Assembly: GCA_028822445.1 (NCBI GenBank)
Contig: JAPKDQ010000001.1
Span: 62,001-126,000 of the forward strand
DNA: 64,000 nt
Direction: 5' to 3'
Origin: Rhodospirillaceae bacterium
GTDB lineage: Bacteria; Pseudomonadota; Alphaproteobacteria; Rhodospirillales; Rhodospirillaceae
Positions 28,230 to 38,686 of the stretch are shown piece by piece (the stretch's first letter is position 1; each line of letters begins with the position of its first letter). A program made the position numbers and the translations under genes. The notes below the pieces were generated by a model, which was not told the origin of the DNA, ran no database searches, and worked only from the letters and a program-made list of their open reading frames with translations.

Positions 28230-28435
28230 GGTGGAAGAGTTCGGATTATGCTTTAGGCATTGATCCGGCGCCGAAGGAGCAACCGCCCTCGGAATCTCTC
28301 AGGCACACGGACCGTTAGGGTAGGGGACTCTGGAAAGTAGGCATGTGGTCTTGGGCCAAATGTCTCACCGACGGGGAAAGCTGGGCGACTTCGGAAACCC
28401 GGCCAAACTCTCAGGTTTATCGACAGAGGAGGGTG
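28230..28435 (+). promoter_or_regulatory. Tandem glycine riboswitch
   Basis: Two glycine aptamers upstream of gcvT. Aptamer 1 (about 28230-28336) has P1 AGAGT (28236-28240) with ACTCT (28327-28331), the core GGCGCCGAAGGAGCAA and CTCTCAGGCA. Aptamer 2 (about 28350-28435) has GGGAAAGCTGGGCGAC, CCAAACTCTCAGG and CGACAGAGGAGGG. The arrangement matches known cooperative glycine switches that turn on the cleavage system when glycine is abundant. The second core is less canonical than the first. An in-frame reading through it from ATG 28343 is not taken as coding. Confidence 0.9.
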
Positions 28436-28501
28436 TCGACCACGGTGAAAGCCGTCGCCGATGCGATTCCGCCTGTGCGATCAAAACCTGGAGAGAACCG
28501 A

Positions 28502-29638
28502 GTGCCTGATTCGGCCACCTACGATACCCTTCTAACAACACCGCTTGATGCGTTGCACCGGTCTCTAGGAGCCAAGATGGTTCCTTTCGCCGGCTACAGC
28601 ATGCCGGTTCAATACCCTCTCGGCGTGATGAAGGAGCACCTTCATACCCGCACGGCAGCCGGTTTGTTTGATGTCTCCCATATGGGCCAGGCTGATCTTG
28701 TTGGGGGCGATATCGCTGTCGCCCTAGAGGCTCTTGTGCCGGGCGACCTCCAGACACTACAGCCCGGCCGGATTCGTTACACACAGCTCCTCAATGACGA
28801 CGGCGGCATGATTGATGATCTCATGGTGGCAAGCCCTGTCGATGGCACCTCTAACCGGGTCCACCTGGTTGTGAATGCTGGATGTAAGGACAAAGACTAC
28901 GCAGCGCTGCAAGCGGCTTTAGGGGATTGCGCTGTCCTCGAGAAGAAAGATTCTCACGCGCTTCTGGCTCTTCAAGGGCCTCTGGCTGCGACAGTTTTGT
29001 CTCGGTTCGATGTTGACTGTGTGGACATGCCATTCATGTCGCTGCGACCAGTGACCGTTAATGGCGTCGACGTCGTTATTTCCCGCTGTGGGTATACAGG
29101 CGAAGACGGTTATGAAATTTCCGTCTCGGCGGAGGGTGCAGACGCTCTAGCCAAGTCGCTTCTCAATCAGCCTGAAGTCGAACCCATTGGTCTGGGAGCT
29201 CGTGATTCACTCCGGCTTGAATCTGGCCTCTGTCTCTATGGCCACGACATCGATGATACGACGTCGCCGGTCGAGGCTGACCTTTTATGGTCGGTTAGTA
29301 AGCGCCGACGCGCCGAAGGGGGCTTTCCTGGCGACGCCCGTATTCTAAAAGAAATCAATGAAGGCCCATCCAGAGTAAGGGTCGGCCTTAAGCCAACAGG
29401 CCGAGCGCCAGCCCGGGAAGGCGCTGTTATTGAAACACTAGAGGGTGATGCTGTCGGCGTTGTGACGTCGGGTGGGTTTGGGCCCACCGTTGAAGGTCCA
29501 ATCGCTATGGGCTACGTGGTCGCTGTTCACGCTAAGGTTGGCACCCACCTTCATCTCATCGTACGTGGCAAAGCTCTAGACGCTGAAGTCGTCGCTATGC
29601 CTTTCGTGCAGCAACGTTATTACAGGGGAATTAAATGA
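28502..29638 (+). CDS. gcvT: Glycine cleavage T-protein (aminomethyltransferase)
   Basis: The folate-dependent T-protein, moving the methylene from aminomethyl-lipoyl-H to tetrahydrofolate. It begins with GTG 28502, chosen because GGAGAG lies at 28490-28495 and homologues begin near [27 protein letters not shown]. The catalytic Asp region FDVSHMG is present. [30 protein letters not shown] and [13 protein letters not shown] are hallmarks. Length 378 residues. It overlaps gcvH by 4 bp (ATGA). Confidence 0.96.
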   Translation: MPDSATYDTLLTTPLDALHRSLGAKMVPFAGYSMPVQYPLGVMKEHLHTRTAAGLFDVSHMGQADLVGGDIAVALEALVPGDLQTLQPGRIRYTQLLNDDGGMIDDLMVASPVDGTSNRVHLVVNAGCKDKDYAALQAALGDCAVLEKKDSHALLALQGPLAATVLSRFDVDCVDMPFMSLRPVTVNGVDVVISRCGYTGEDGYEISVSAEGADALAKSLLNQPEVEPIGLGARDSLRLESGLCLYGHDIDDTTSPVEADLLWSVSKRRRAEGGFPGDARILKEINEGPSRVRVGLKPTGRAPAREGAVIETLEGDAVGVVTSGGFGPTVEGPIAMGYVVAVHAKVGTHLHLIVRGKALDAEVVAMPFVQQRYYRGIK

Positions 29639-30015
29639 CCGATATTCGTTACACCAAGGAACATGAGTGGGTTCGCCAGGATGGTGATAGCGCGACTGTA
29701 GGAATTACCGATTACGCCCAGAGCCAGTTGGGCGACATCGTTTTTGTGGAAGTCCCCGATGAGGGCAAGGCTTTGGCCAAAGGCGCCGAAGCGGCTGTCG
29801 TTGAATCCGTGAAAGCCGCCAGTGAAGTTTACGCGCCCGTCTCTGGCACCGTGATGCAAGGCAATGCGGTCCTCGGTGATGCGCCGAACACTGTGAATAG
29901 TGACCCCTCCGGAGACGGCTGGTTTTTCAAGATGACCCTGACAGATGCGTCAGAGCTAGACGGACTTATGGATCAGGCCGCTTATGACGCTTATCTCAAA
30001 GACTGCGACGCTTAG
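29635..30015 (+). CDS. gcvH: Glycine cleavage H-protein
   Basis: The 126-residue lipoyl carrier shuttling the aminomethyl intermediate between P, T and L proteins. The lipoyl lysine lies in [13 protein letters not shown]. It starts at ATG 29635, overlapping the gcvT stop, and is followed 11 bp later by gcvPA. No L-protein gene is here; lipoamide dehydrogenase must come from elsewhere. Confidence 0.97.
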   Translation: MTDIRYTKEHEWVRQDGDSATVGITDYAQSQLGDIVFVEVPDEGKALAKGAEAAVVESVKAASEVYAPVSGTVMQGNAVLGDAPNTVNSDPSGDGWFFKMTLTDASELDGLMDQAAYDAYLKDCDA

Positions 30016-30026
30016 GAGCTCTCATT

Positions 30027-31364
30027 ATGCGCTATCACCCACTTACGGATGCAGACCGTGGTGCCATGCTGGCGGCGATTGGCGTTGAGTCTGTCGACGC
30101 TTTGTTTGCAGAGCTGCCCGCCGGAGAGCCGACGTTTGATCTGCCGAATCAACAGAGCGAGATTAATGTAGAGCGTGCTTTGAATGCTTTTGCTAAGGAG
30201 AACCTTTCCTGCGCGGACGCGCCGTCTTTCCTGGGTGCTGGTAACTACCGCCATCACACACCCGCGTCCCTCGATCATCTAATTCAACGCGGTGAGTTCC
30301 TCACCGCCTATACGCCATATCAGCCAGAAATCAGTCAGGGCACGCTACAAACGATCTTCGAATTCCAGTCCCAGGTTGCACTGATGATGGATATGGAAGT
30401 GGCCAACGCGTCCATGTACGATGGCGCGACAGCTTGCGCGGAAGCAGCGGCGATGGCGTGCCGTATCACTAGGCGCAGTCGGGTAATGATGTCCGGTTCT
30501 GTGCATCCGCACTATCGCGATGTCACGCAAACCCAATTGAAGCACCTTGGGTTAGGTATCGCATGTTTGTCGCCAGACCCAATTGGAATCGAAGACCTGA
30601 TCGGTCGTGTTGATGACAGCCTTGCATGTGTCGTTGTGCAAAACCCAGGGTTCTTCGGGCACCTGTCTGATCTCACGCCGCTGTCTAAAGCCTGCCACGC
30701 GGTAGGCGTTTTGTTAGTGGTCTGCGTTACTGAGCCGGTTTCCTTAGGTCTCGTCATCCCACCAGGGGCGATGGGGGCCGATATCGTTGTCGGTGAGGGG
30801 CAGTCTCTGGCTGGCCCTGCATCCTTTGGTGGCCCTGGTGTAGGGCTCTTTGCCACGCAGGAAAAATTCATCCGTCAGATGCCCGGTCGTCTGTGCGGCG
30901 AAACTGTTGATGCCGATGACCGCCGTGGTTTTGTGCTGACGCTGTCGACGCGCGAACAACATATTCGCCGCGAAAAGGCGACATCGAACATTTGCACCAA
31001 TTCGGGCCTGATTGCCTTGGCGTTCACCATTCACATGACGTTGCTTGGCGAAGCCGGGTTCACACGCTTGGCGGAGGTGAATCATGCCAACGCTGTTACA
31101 CTGGCGAACAAGCTGGATGCCATCAAGGGTGTGAAGGTTATTCCGCAAACCTTCTTCAATGAGTTTTCGATAACGTTGCCACAGCGCGCGGCTGCCGTTG
31201 CAGAGACATTGGCGCAGAAGGGTGTCCTTGGCGGTGTGCCCGTGTCGCGTTTCTATCCCCGTTATGAAGAGCTTGAGAATATTTTGCTTGTCACAGCAAC
31301 GGAGCTAACGACGGAAGGCGACATGAATCTTCTTGTTGAAAGCCTCACAGAGCTGCTGTCATGA
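30027..31364 (+). CDS. gcvPA: Glycine dehydrogenase, subunit 1 (P-alpha)
   Basis: The N-terminal half of the split P-protein, 445 residues, paired with gcv[35 protein letters not shown] and [17 protein letters not shown] are characteristic. It decarboxylates glycine with PLP carried by the other subunit. It overlaps gcvPB by 4 bp (ATGA). Confidence 0.96.
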   Translation: MRYHPLTDADRGAMLAAIGVESVDALFAELPAGEPTFDLPNQQSEINVERALNAFAKENLSCADAPSFLGAGNYRHHTPASLDHLIQRGEFLTAYTPYQPEISQGTLQTIFEFQSQVALMMDMEVANASMYDGATACAEAAAMACRITRRSRVMMSGSVHPHYRDVTQTQLKHLGLGIACLSPDPIGIEDLIGRVDDSLACVVVQNPGFFGHLSDLTPLSKACHAVGVLLVVCVTEPVSLGLVIPPGAMGADIVVGEGQSLAGPASFGGPGVGLFATQEKFIRQMPGRLCGETVDADDRRGFVLTLSTREQHIRREKATSNICTNSGLIALAFTIHMTLLGEAGFTRLAEVNHANAVTLANKLDAIKGVKVIPQTFFNEFSITLPQRAAAVAETLAQKGVLGGVPVSRFYPRYEELENILLVTATELTTEGDMNLLVESLTELLS

Positions 31365-32884
31365 CCGATCACACAAACACAACGTCCGGTCACCGAGGGT
31401 TGATTTTTGAAGAGCCGCTGATCTTCGAATTAGACTCTATGGGCTCAACCGCTGTCGATCTGGATGAACCGGAGCATGATATAGATAGGCTTGGTGGTCT
31501 ACGCCGCCGTGGTCCGGTTGGGCTGCCTGGGCTGTCCGAGCCTGAAGTCGTTCGACATTACACACGCCTGTCGCAAAAGAACTATTCCATTGATACGGGG
31601 TTCTATCCGCTGGGTTCATGCACCATGAAGCACAACCCACGCTTGAACGAGAAGATGGCGCGCCTTCCTGGCCTAGGAGATATCCACCCATTTCAGCCCG
31701 AATCCACGGTTCAGGGTGCCTATCACTTGATGGACACGCTGGCCAGTTGGCTTAAAAAAATGACCGGGTTACCTGCTGTAGCCCTATCCCCGGCGGCAGG
31801 AGCCCATGGCGAACTCTGTGGCCTAATGGCGATCCGTGCTGCCCACCAAGCAGCGGGAAATGATGATCGCATGGTCGTCCTAGTGCCTGAGTCCGCTCAT
31901 GGCACAAATCCGGCGACGGCAACCATTTGCGGTTACTCTGTCGAATCCATTCCCGGTAATGGCAATGGCCGTGTCGACGTTGACGCCCTGACCGCGCGTC
32001 TCGGTCCTGATATTGCCGCTGTAATGATCACCAATCCCAACACCTGTGGCTTGTTTGAGAACGAAGCTAAAGTCATCGCCGATGCTGTTCATGCCGCTGG
32101 CGCATACTTCTATATGGACGGCGCGAACTTCAATGCCATCGTTGGTCGCGTTACCCTGTCTGCACTTGGCGTTGATGCCATGCACATCAACCTCCACAAA
32201 ACCTTCTCGACACCCCATGGCGGTGGCGGTCCCGGTGCTGGCCCGACGGTGCTGTCAGATGCGCTCGCGCCATTTGCTCCGGTGCCTTTTCTTGTGCATG
32301 ACGGCAATGGCCTGCGTATGGCCGAGCACGCTGGCGACAAAGATGCGCCGCAGAGTTTTGGTCGCATGAAGGGCTATCACGGCCAGTTTGGGGTGTTTGT
32401 GCGGGCCTTGTCATACATGATGAGCCTCGGCATCGATGGCCTGCGCGAGGCCTCCGGAGATGCGGTGCTCAATGCCAATTATCTTCGCGTTCGTCTGTCA
32501 GAAGAGCTCACGCCCTCTTACGATGGTATCTGCATGCACGAAGCTTTGTTTGATGACCGCTTCTTAAAGGACACCGGTGTTTCAACGCTGGACTTCGCAA
32601 AGTCTATGATCGACGAAGGCTTCCATCCGCCTACTATGTATTTCCCATTGGTGGTGCACGGTGCTCTGCTCATGGAGCCAACGGAAACCGAGAGTAAGGC
32701 AACGCTCGATCAGTACTGTGAGACGGTTCTCGCCCTGGCCCGCAAAGCCAAGCGCGGTGATACGGCAGAAGAGTTCCTCTCTGCGCCATACCTCACCCCG
32801 CGCCGTCGTTTGGATGAAACCCAAGCGGCCCGCAAGCCGGTGTTGCGCTGGAAGCCAGAACCCCTCAACCACGCGGCGCGGTAG
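31361..32884 (+). CDS. gcvPB: Glycine dehydrogenase, subunit 2 (P-beta)
   Basis: The 507-residue PLP-binding half of the split P-protein. The lysine is in [19 protein letters not shown], and [24 protein letters not shown] and [11 protein letters not shown] are family hallmarks. Its stop (32884) overlaps the end of a decayed minus-strand gene by about 20 bp. The last gene of the riboswitch-controlled operon. Confidence 0.97.
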   Translation: MTDHTNTTSGHRGLIFEEPLIFELDSMGSTAVDLDEPEHDIDRLGGLRRRGPVGLPGLSEPEVVRHYTRLSQKNYSIDTGFYPLGSCTMKHNPRLNEKMARLPGLGDIHPFQPESTVQGAYHLMDTLASWLKKMTGLPAVALSPAAGAHGELCGLMAIRAAHQAAGNDDRMVVLVPESAHGTNPATATICGYSVESIPGNGNGRVDVDALTARLGPDIAAVMITNPNTCGLFENEAKVIADAVHAAGAYFYMDGANFNAIVGRVTLSALGVDAMHINLHKTFSTPHGGGGPGAGPTVLSDALAPFAPVPFLVHDGNGLRMAEHAGDKDAPQSFGRMKGYHGQFGVFVRALSYMMSLGIDGLREASGDAVLNANYLRVRLSEELTPSYDGICMHEALFDDRFLKDTGVSTLDFAKSMIDEGFHPPTMYFPLVVHGALLMEPTETESKATLDQYCETVLALARKAKRGDTAEEFLSAPYLTPRRRLDETQAARKPVLRWKPEPLNHAAR

Positions 32885-33217
32885 AGCCACTGTGCCCACT
32901 GCTAACCTCGTTGTCGCTGTGACTAGGTTTTCTATCGGCTCGCAACGGCCTGTCCTTGCCGCTTTTCATGATCGTGTTCCAGTGGTGGTCTATCCCGCGT
33001 TGGCTATTGAGGTCCCCAGGTTCTGTGTCGGCTATGTAGAGGAAAAGCTTCATGCCTTTGTAGGTCCACTGGCGCTGGCCATCACCCAGCGGCACGAGTT
33101 TCCAATTGGGCCGGCGGCGCTTGCGGCGTCATTCGCATAGGCGGGCGTCCACATGTGGGGGTGGCCATAAGGGCATTTTCCGGTGCGGGGAGTGATCTTC
33201 GAGAGGCATAAACTTAA
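32865..33217 (-). pseudogene. Remnant of a COG4315-type secreted repeat protein
   Basis: On the minus strand, one frame (about 33217-33112) reads GKCPYGHPHMWTPAYANDAAS, and a second frame (about 33108-32865) reads NWKLVPLGDGQRQWTYKGMK, LFLYIADTEPGD, with one base apparently lost in the GGGCC near 33108-33112. QWTYKG followed by LFLYIADTEPGD matches the second repeat of the lipoprotein family with the Yx(F/W/Y)xxD motif (Pfam Lipoprotein_15). The first repeat and the signal are missing, and the C-terminus is not recognisable. Short length and frameshift indicate a remnant; it overlaps gcvPB's end. Confidence 0.55.
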
Positions 33218-33268
33218 TTAAGCACCAAAAAATATTTTAAATTGACGGTACTCTTTCGTAAAATGAGA

Positions 33269-33305
33269 AACAGCCCCTCCATCCCAGGAGGGGCTGTTCT
33301 TATTT
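33269..33305 (+). terminator. Strong intrinsic terminator, possibly bidirectional
   Basis: A perfect 12-bp stem AACAGCCCCTCC (33269-33280) / GGAGGGGCTGTT (33287-33298) with a 6-base loop ATCCCA, followed by CTTATTTATTTT on the plus strand. It could end the gcv operon transcript; on the minus strand an AT-rich tail lets it also stop katG transcription. Confidence 0.85.
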
Positions 33306-33405
33306 ATTTTAATATATAGCTATATCCGCCGACGTAATGCGGGGGCTTTTAGATCGGGGTGTCTTAGTGCTAGCCCGTCGACTAGCCCTAAATTAAGAGG
33401 TCGAC

Positions 33406-35724
<2,319 letters not shown>

Positions 35725-35753
35725 CTACCGTAGCGTCAAAATGGTTTTCTAAA

Positions 35754-35766
35754 TTGACAAAGTCAA
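35754..35766. repeat. Palindrome in the katG promoter region
   Basis: TTGAC-AAA-GTCAA, a perfect 5-bp inverted repeat with a 3-base spacer, about 55-65 bases upstream of the katG start. It may overlap the -35 element (TTGACT on the minus strand is followed 17 bases later by CATTTT). Possible regulator site. Confidence 0.35.
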
Positions 35767-35813
35767 CGCAACTAAGATTCAAATATACGGAGGTGATTCT
35801 AGCTGTCAATTTG

Positions 35814-35830
35814 TTTAGAACTATTCTAAT
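35814..35830. promoter_or_regulatory. Irr-like (ICE) box upstream of katG
   Basis: TTTAGAA-CTA-TTCTAAT; the core TTAGAA-CTA-TTCTAA is a perfect inverted repeat. It matches the alphaproteobacterial iron-responsive Irr box (TTTAGAA-N3-TTCTAAA) closely, about 115 bases upstream of katG. A PerR-type Fur-family site is an alternative, as its consensus is similar. Confidence 0.65.
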
Positions 35831-35885
35831 TAAAAAGTGTCTTTCATGAGATTTGGTCATATTCGCTTTAAGGTTGGGGCATAAA

Positions 35886-35918
35886 AAAGGCCCGGCGCGG
35901 TGGCCGGAGCTTTTTAGA
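35886..35918 (-). terminator. Terminator at the end of the F0 operon
   Basis: On the minus strand a GC-rich hairpin (GCTCCGGCC ... GGCCGGGC-like, with one imperfect pair) is followed by a run of six T (AAAAAA at about 35883-35888 on the plus strand). It lies 20-50 bases after atpF. Confidence 0.7.
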
Positions 35919-35937
35919 AACCTCCAGGCAGCGCTGC

Positions 35938-36423
35938 CTAATTCAAGTGCCCAGCCAAATCCTTAATGGATTGATCGATCAGCGCGCTCTGGCGGTCACC
36001 AATCATCTCATCTGTAATCAGCTTTTCCGCGGCCGCCATAGCAACGTCGACTGCTGTATTGCGGACACTGGCAATGGCCTGCGCTTCAGACTGTGCAATC
36101 CGGTCCAGCGCTTGCGTTTTCCGGCGCTCAATGGATTGCTCTAGATCTGTTTTAGCTTGGGTCCGAAGACGGATTGCTTCTTCTTTGGCCTGGGCAACGA
36201 TGCTTTCGGCTTCTGAGAGCGCGTCCCGCTGCTTGCGCTGATAATCAGCTAGAAGGGCTTGAGCTTCTTCGCGAAGCTTGCGGGCTTCTTCAATTTGTGC
36301 CCGAATTTTATCGGCGCGTGCATCAAGAAAAGCTGAGACGCTCCGCATGATTGGCTTAGCAAGCCAGGCAACAACGATGACAAATGCAGCGCCGACAACA
36401 AAAGAGGGGTCTGTATAAAACAT
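35938..36423 (-). CDS. atpF: ATP synthase F0 subunit b
   Basis: A 161-residue stator subunit. One N-terminal membrane helix (FVVGAAFVIVVAWLAKPIM) is followed by a long Ala/Glu/Arg-rich coiled coil (KIRAQIEEARKLREEAQALL). It starts at ATG 36423, overlapping the atpF' stop by one base (TAATG). Last gene of the F0 operon. Confidence 0.93.
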   Translation of the reverse strand: MFYTDPSFVVGAAFVIVVAWLAKPIMRSVSAFLDARADKIRAQIEEARKLREEAQALLADYQRKQRDALSEAESIVAQAKEEAIRLRTQAKTDLEQSIERRKTQALDRIAQSEAQAIASVRNTAVDVAMAAAEKLITDEMIGDRQSALIDQSIKDLAGHLN

Positions 36424-36920
36424 TAGGCGGCCCCTTTCGCAGCCATGGCCGCGCTTACAGCCGCTTTCGCGTCACCACTGCTGACGTCCAGACCGGCCAG
36501 CCGACTGGCTGCATCCGTGGCTGCATCAGCGGCGATGGAGGCTAGGTTGCTCATGGCTTCATCCCTCGCCGCAGCAATCCGCTGTTCAGCATCAGAAATC
36601 TGAACTGCCAGCTCCGCACCAAGCTTCTTGTTGCGGGATTCAGCGGCTATTTTAGAATCGCTCGTCACTTTATTTATCAGTGTCCGCGCTTGCTCGCGAG
36701 CATCGGCCATTGCGGCTTCATAGTTTGCCAAAGCCTGCTGTGCTTCACCTTTTAAGCTCTCTGCACGATCGAGGTCATCTTGGACCAAACGCTCGCGCTG
36801 TTCCAAAATATCGCCGATCCGAGGGACGGCGAATTTTGAGACGATCCAATAGAGACCGACAAAGCAAATAACCAACCAGAACAGCTGGGATGAAAAAGTC
36901 GATGGGTCGAACTGTGGCAT
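36423..36920 (-). CDS. atpG: ATP synthase F0 subunit b'
   Basis: A 165-residue second b-type stator subunit (b', often called AtpF' or AtpG in Alphaproteobacteria and phototrophs). It has one membrane helix (LFWLVICFVGLYWIVSKF) and a long coiled coil starting at IGDILEQRERLVQDDLDRAESLK. Two distinct b subunits form a heterodimeric stalk. It is coupled to atpF by a one-base overlap. Confidence 0.9.
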   Translation of the reverse strand: MPQFDPSTFSSQLFWLVICFVGLYWIVSKFAVPRIGDILEQRERLVQDDLDRAESLKGEAQQALANYEAAMADAREQARTLINKVTSDSKIAAESRNKKLGAELAVQISDAEQRIAAARDEAMSNLASIAADAATDAASRLAGLDVSSGDAKAAVSAAMAAKGAA

Positions 36921-36949
36921 GCCGCCTCGCAGGCTTTAGAAAATCTTAT

Positions 36950-36978
36950 TTCCCGCCACCCAAATGAAGTGGCGGGAA
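36950..36978 (-). repeat. Intercistronic hairpin between atpE and atpF'
   Basis: A perfect 10-bp stem TTCCCGCCAC (36950-36959) / GTGGCGGGAA (36969-36978) with a 9-base loop. In the minus-strand transcript it lies about 12 bases after the atpE stop and is followed by ATAAGATTTTC, which is not a clean T-run. It could be a leaky terminator or an mRNA-stabilising hairpin that raises c-subunit output. Confidence 0.7.
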
Positions 36979-36990
36979 GATGAATCCTGC

Positions 36991-37215
36991 TCAGGTGAAC
37001 AGAACGATCAGCGCGATAACTAGCGCGAAAAGCGCGGTCGCTTCTGATAGAGCGAAGCCGAGGAACGCATAGGTCCGTAGCTCGTCTTTCATAGATGGGT
37101 TACGTGATGCGGCGGTCATGTAGTTGCCGAACACGATGCCCACACCGACACCGCCACCGATAACACCGATAGCGGCCAAGCCAGCACCGATCATTTTTGC
37201 AGCTTCTAATTCCAT
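36991..37215 (-). CDS. atpE: ATP synthase F0 subunit c
   Basis: A 74-residue proteolipid of two membrane helices forming the c-ring. The glycine-rich helix IGGGVGVGIVFG and the ion-binding carboxylate E58 (FALSEATALFALV) are clear; the loop ASRNPSM is typical. The residue pattern around E58 fits a proton-driven ring rather than a sodium one. A stable hairpin follows the gene. Confidence 0.97.
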   Translation of the reverse strand: MELEAAKMIGAGLAAIGVIGGGVGVGIVFGNYMTAASRNPSMKDELRTYAFLGFALSEATALFALVIALIVLFT

Positions 37216-37279
37216 GGTCTTTGTCCTTCCTTAGGGTGACGTCTTGAGTAAAACGTTTGCAAAAAGCATTGGCTGCTCT

Positions 37280-38032
37280 TTAGTGCAGATGAACAGCGTC
37301 GTTGAGATAAATCGTCGAAAGTAGCGCGAATACATAGGCTTGGATTAGCGCGACCATAATTTCTAGCATGGTTACAGCACCAACTGCCAAGAACGGAACT
37401 ATACCGAAAATACCGAGCGAAATTACGAAGCCGGCCAGCACTTTCAGCAACACGTGTCCGGCCAACATATTGGCAAATAGACGCAAGCTTAGGCTTACCG
37501 GGCGAATGAAATACGACATAATTTCGATAGGCACTAAAACGATGGCGACGGGGAGCGGCGTACCGGACGGGCAAAACAGGCGGAAATAATGTAGACCGTG
37601 CGTTGCGAATCCGATGATGGTCACAGCAACAAAGATGAACACTGCCAAAGCTGCGTTAATCACAATGTGGGATGTGAATGTGAAGCTGTAGGGTAGGAGA
37701 CCGAGGACGTTACCGAACAGGATAAAGACGAATAGGGTGAAGATGAACGGGAAGTATTTAATGCCTTCCTTGCCGACGTTCTCTTTGACCATGCCTGCAA
37801 CGAACTCAAACATTAGCTCGCCAATGGACTGAATGCGGCTGGGGACCATGGTCCGTTTGTGCGTTGCTGCCCAGAATAGGGAGAACGTGCAGATGACAGC
37901 TAGGGTCATAAACAAAGCAGAGTTGGTGTAAGAAATATCGTAACCACCAAGATTGAGATCAATCAGCGGTTTGATCTCGAACTGCTCCATTGGGCCGTGG
38001 GCGGCTTCGCCACCATGCTCTTCGGTCGCCAT
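37280..38032 (-). CDS. atpB: ATP synthase F0 subunit a
   Basis: A 250-residue multi-helix membrane protein forming the proton half-channels. The essential arginine lies in SLSLRLFANMLAGHVL; the last helices (GAVTMLEIMVALIQAYVFALLSTIYL) carry the channel Glu and Gln. It starts 2 bp after the atpI stop and sits 64 bp before atpE. Confidence 0.96.
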   Translation of the reverse strand: MATEEHGGEAAHGPMEQFEIKPLIDLNLGGYDISYTNSALFMTLAVICTFSLFWAATHKRTMVPSRIQSIGELMFEFVAGMVKENVGKEGIKYFPFIFTLFVFILFGNVLGLLPYSFTFTSHIVINAALAVFIFVAVTIIGFATHGLHYFRLFCPSGTPLPVAIVLVPIEIMSYFIRPVSLSLRLFANMLAGHVLLKVLAGFVISLGIFGIVPFLAVGAVTMLEIMVALIQAYVFALLSTIYLNDAVHLH

Positions 38033-38034
38033 GT

Positions 38035-38475
38035 TTACTCGTTCGCTCCGCTATCTTCTGTTTGCGCCAGTTTGGCACGCAATTCTTCATCCTGAGCCAG
38101 TTTGTCCCTGGCTTCTTTCTCTCTCATCGCCCGGCCAAAGCCGACCGCTTCGTCTAGGCCTCTAGCTATGCGAAGTACATTCATAATGCCAGCTGCGAAT
38201 CCAAGAAATAAAAATACAATCATAAAAAGCGGAGTAGTCTCGGCCCAGTTATCGATGAAATAGCCTATTCCAGCGCCGACAGCGACGGAGACGACCATTT
38301 CTATTCCGATGCGGAGACCTTGTCCCAGCCCGCTTTGTGTCCCGCGCCCACGTGGGGCTGATTCCGTATCCGTCTTACCTCGAGCGGTCTTAAGGCGGGC
38401 ATCTAGTTTGTTCAGGTCATCAGGTTTGGTAGCCATAAGGTCCTCAAAGACCCGTGCGGCGTGTTCCGGGGTCAC
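38035..38475 (-). CDS. atpI: ATP synthase protein I (AtpI family)
   Basis: A 146-residue protein with a basic N-terminal region and two membrane helices (GIEMVVSVAVGAGIGYFID and PLFMIVFLFLGFAAGIMNVL), then a charged Ala/Glu/Arg-rich C-terminal tail. AtpI homologues help assemble the c-ring. It starts at GTG 38475 and is the first gene of the operon, with a good promoter about 90 bases upstream. Confidence 0.88.
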   Translation of the reverse strand: MTPEHAARVFEDLMATKPDDLNKLDARLKTARGKTDTESAPRGRGTQSGLGQGLRIGIEMVVSVAVGAGIGYFIDNWAETTPLFMIVFLFLGFAAGIMNVLRIARGLDEAVGFGRAMREKEARDKLAQDEELRAKLAQTEDSGANE

Positions 38476-38567
38476 CGTTTAACTGAACAATTAGGGTTAA
38501 AAAGCCCAACCTTTAAGACTATCGAAGCTCGGGGCGGAACCGCCTGTTGCAGCGCAAAATCGGGCGC

Positions 38568-38596
38568 ACAATAGGAATGACCTGCACCCCTGTCAA
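38568..38596 (-). promoter_or_regulatory. Sigma70 promoter of the F0 ATP synthase operon
   Basis: On the minus strand TTGACA (38596-38591) is followed after exactly 17 bases by TATTGT (38573-38568). This is the best promoter match in the window. Transcription would start near 38561, about 85 bases before the atpI GTG. Confidence 0.75.
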
Positions 38597-38686
38597 GGAC
38601 GAACGACCGCTGAATTCCGGGCTTTTTCGGCGATTTCTGGCGCCTGGACGCTGGGCTCGAGAATGAACTCCGTTCGGAGCGGAAAA

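Noticed and set aside
28343-28501. In-frame extension of gcvT from ATG 28343
   Set aside because: It runs through the second glycine aptamer; the GTG 28502 has a good GGAGAG site and fits the family's N-terminus.
32893-33140. Plus-strand open frame after gcvPB
   Set aside because: Its product has no recognisable features, whereas the opposite strand reads as a COG4315-type remnant.
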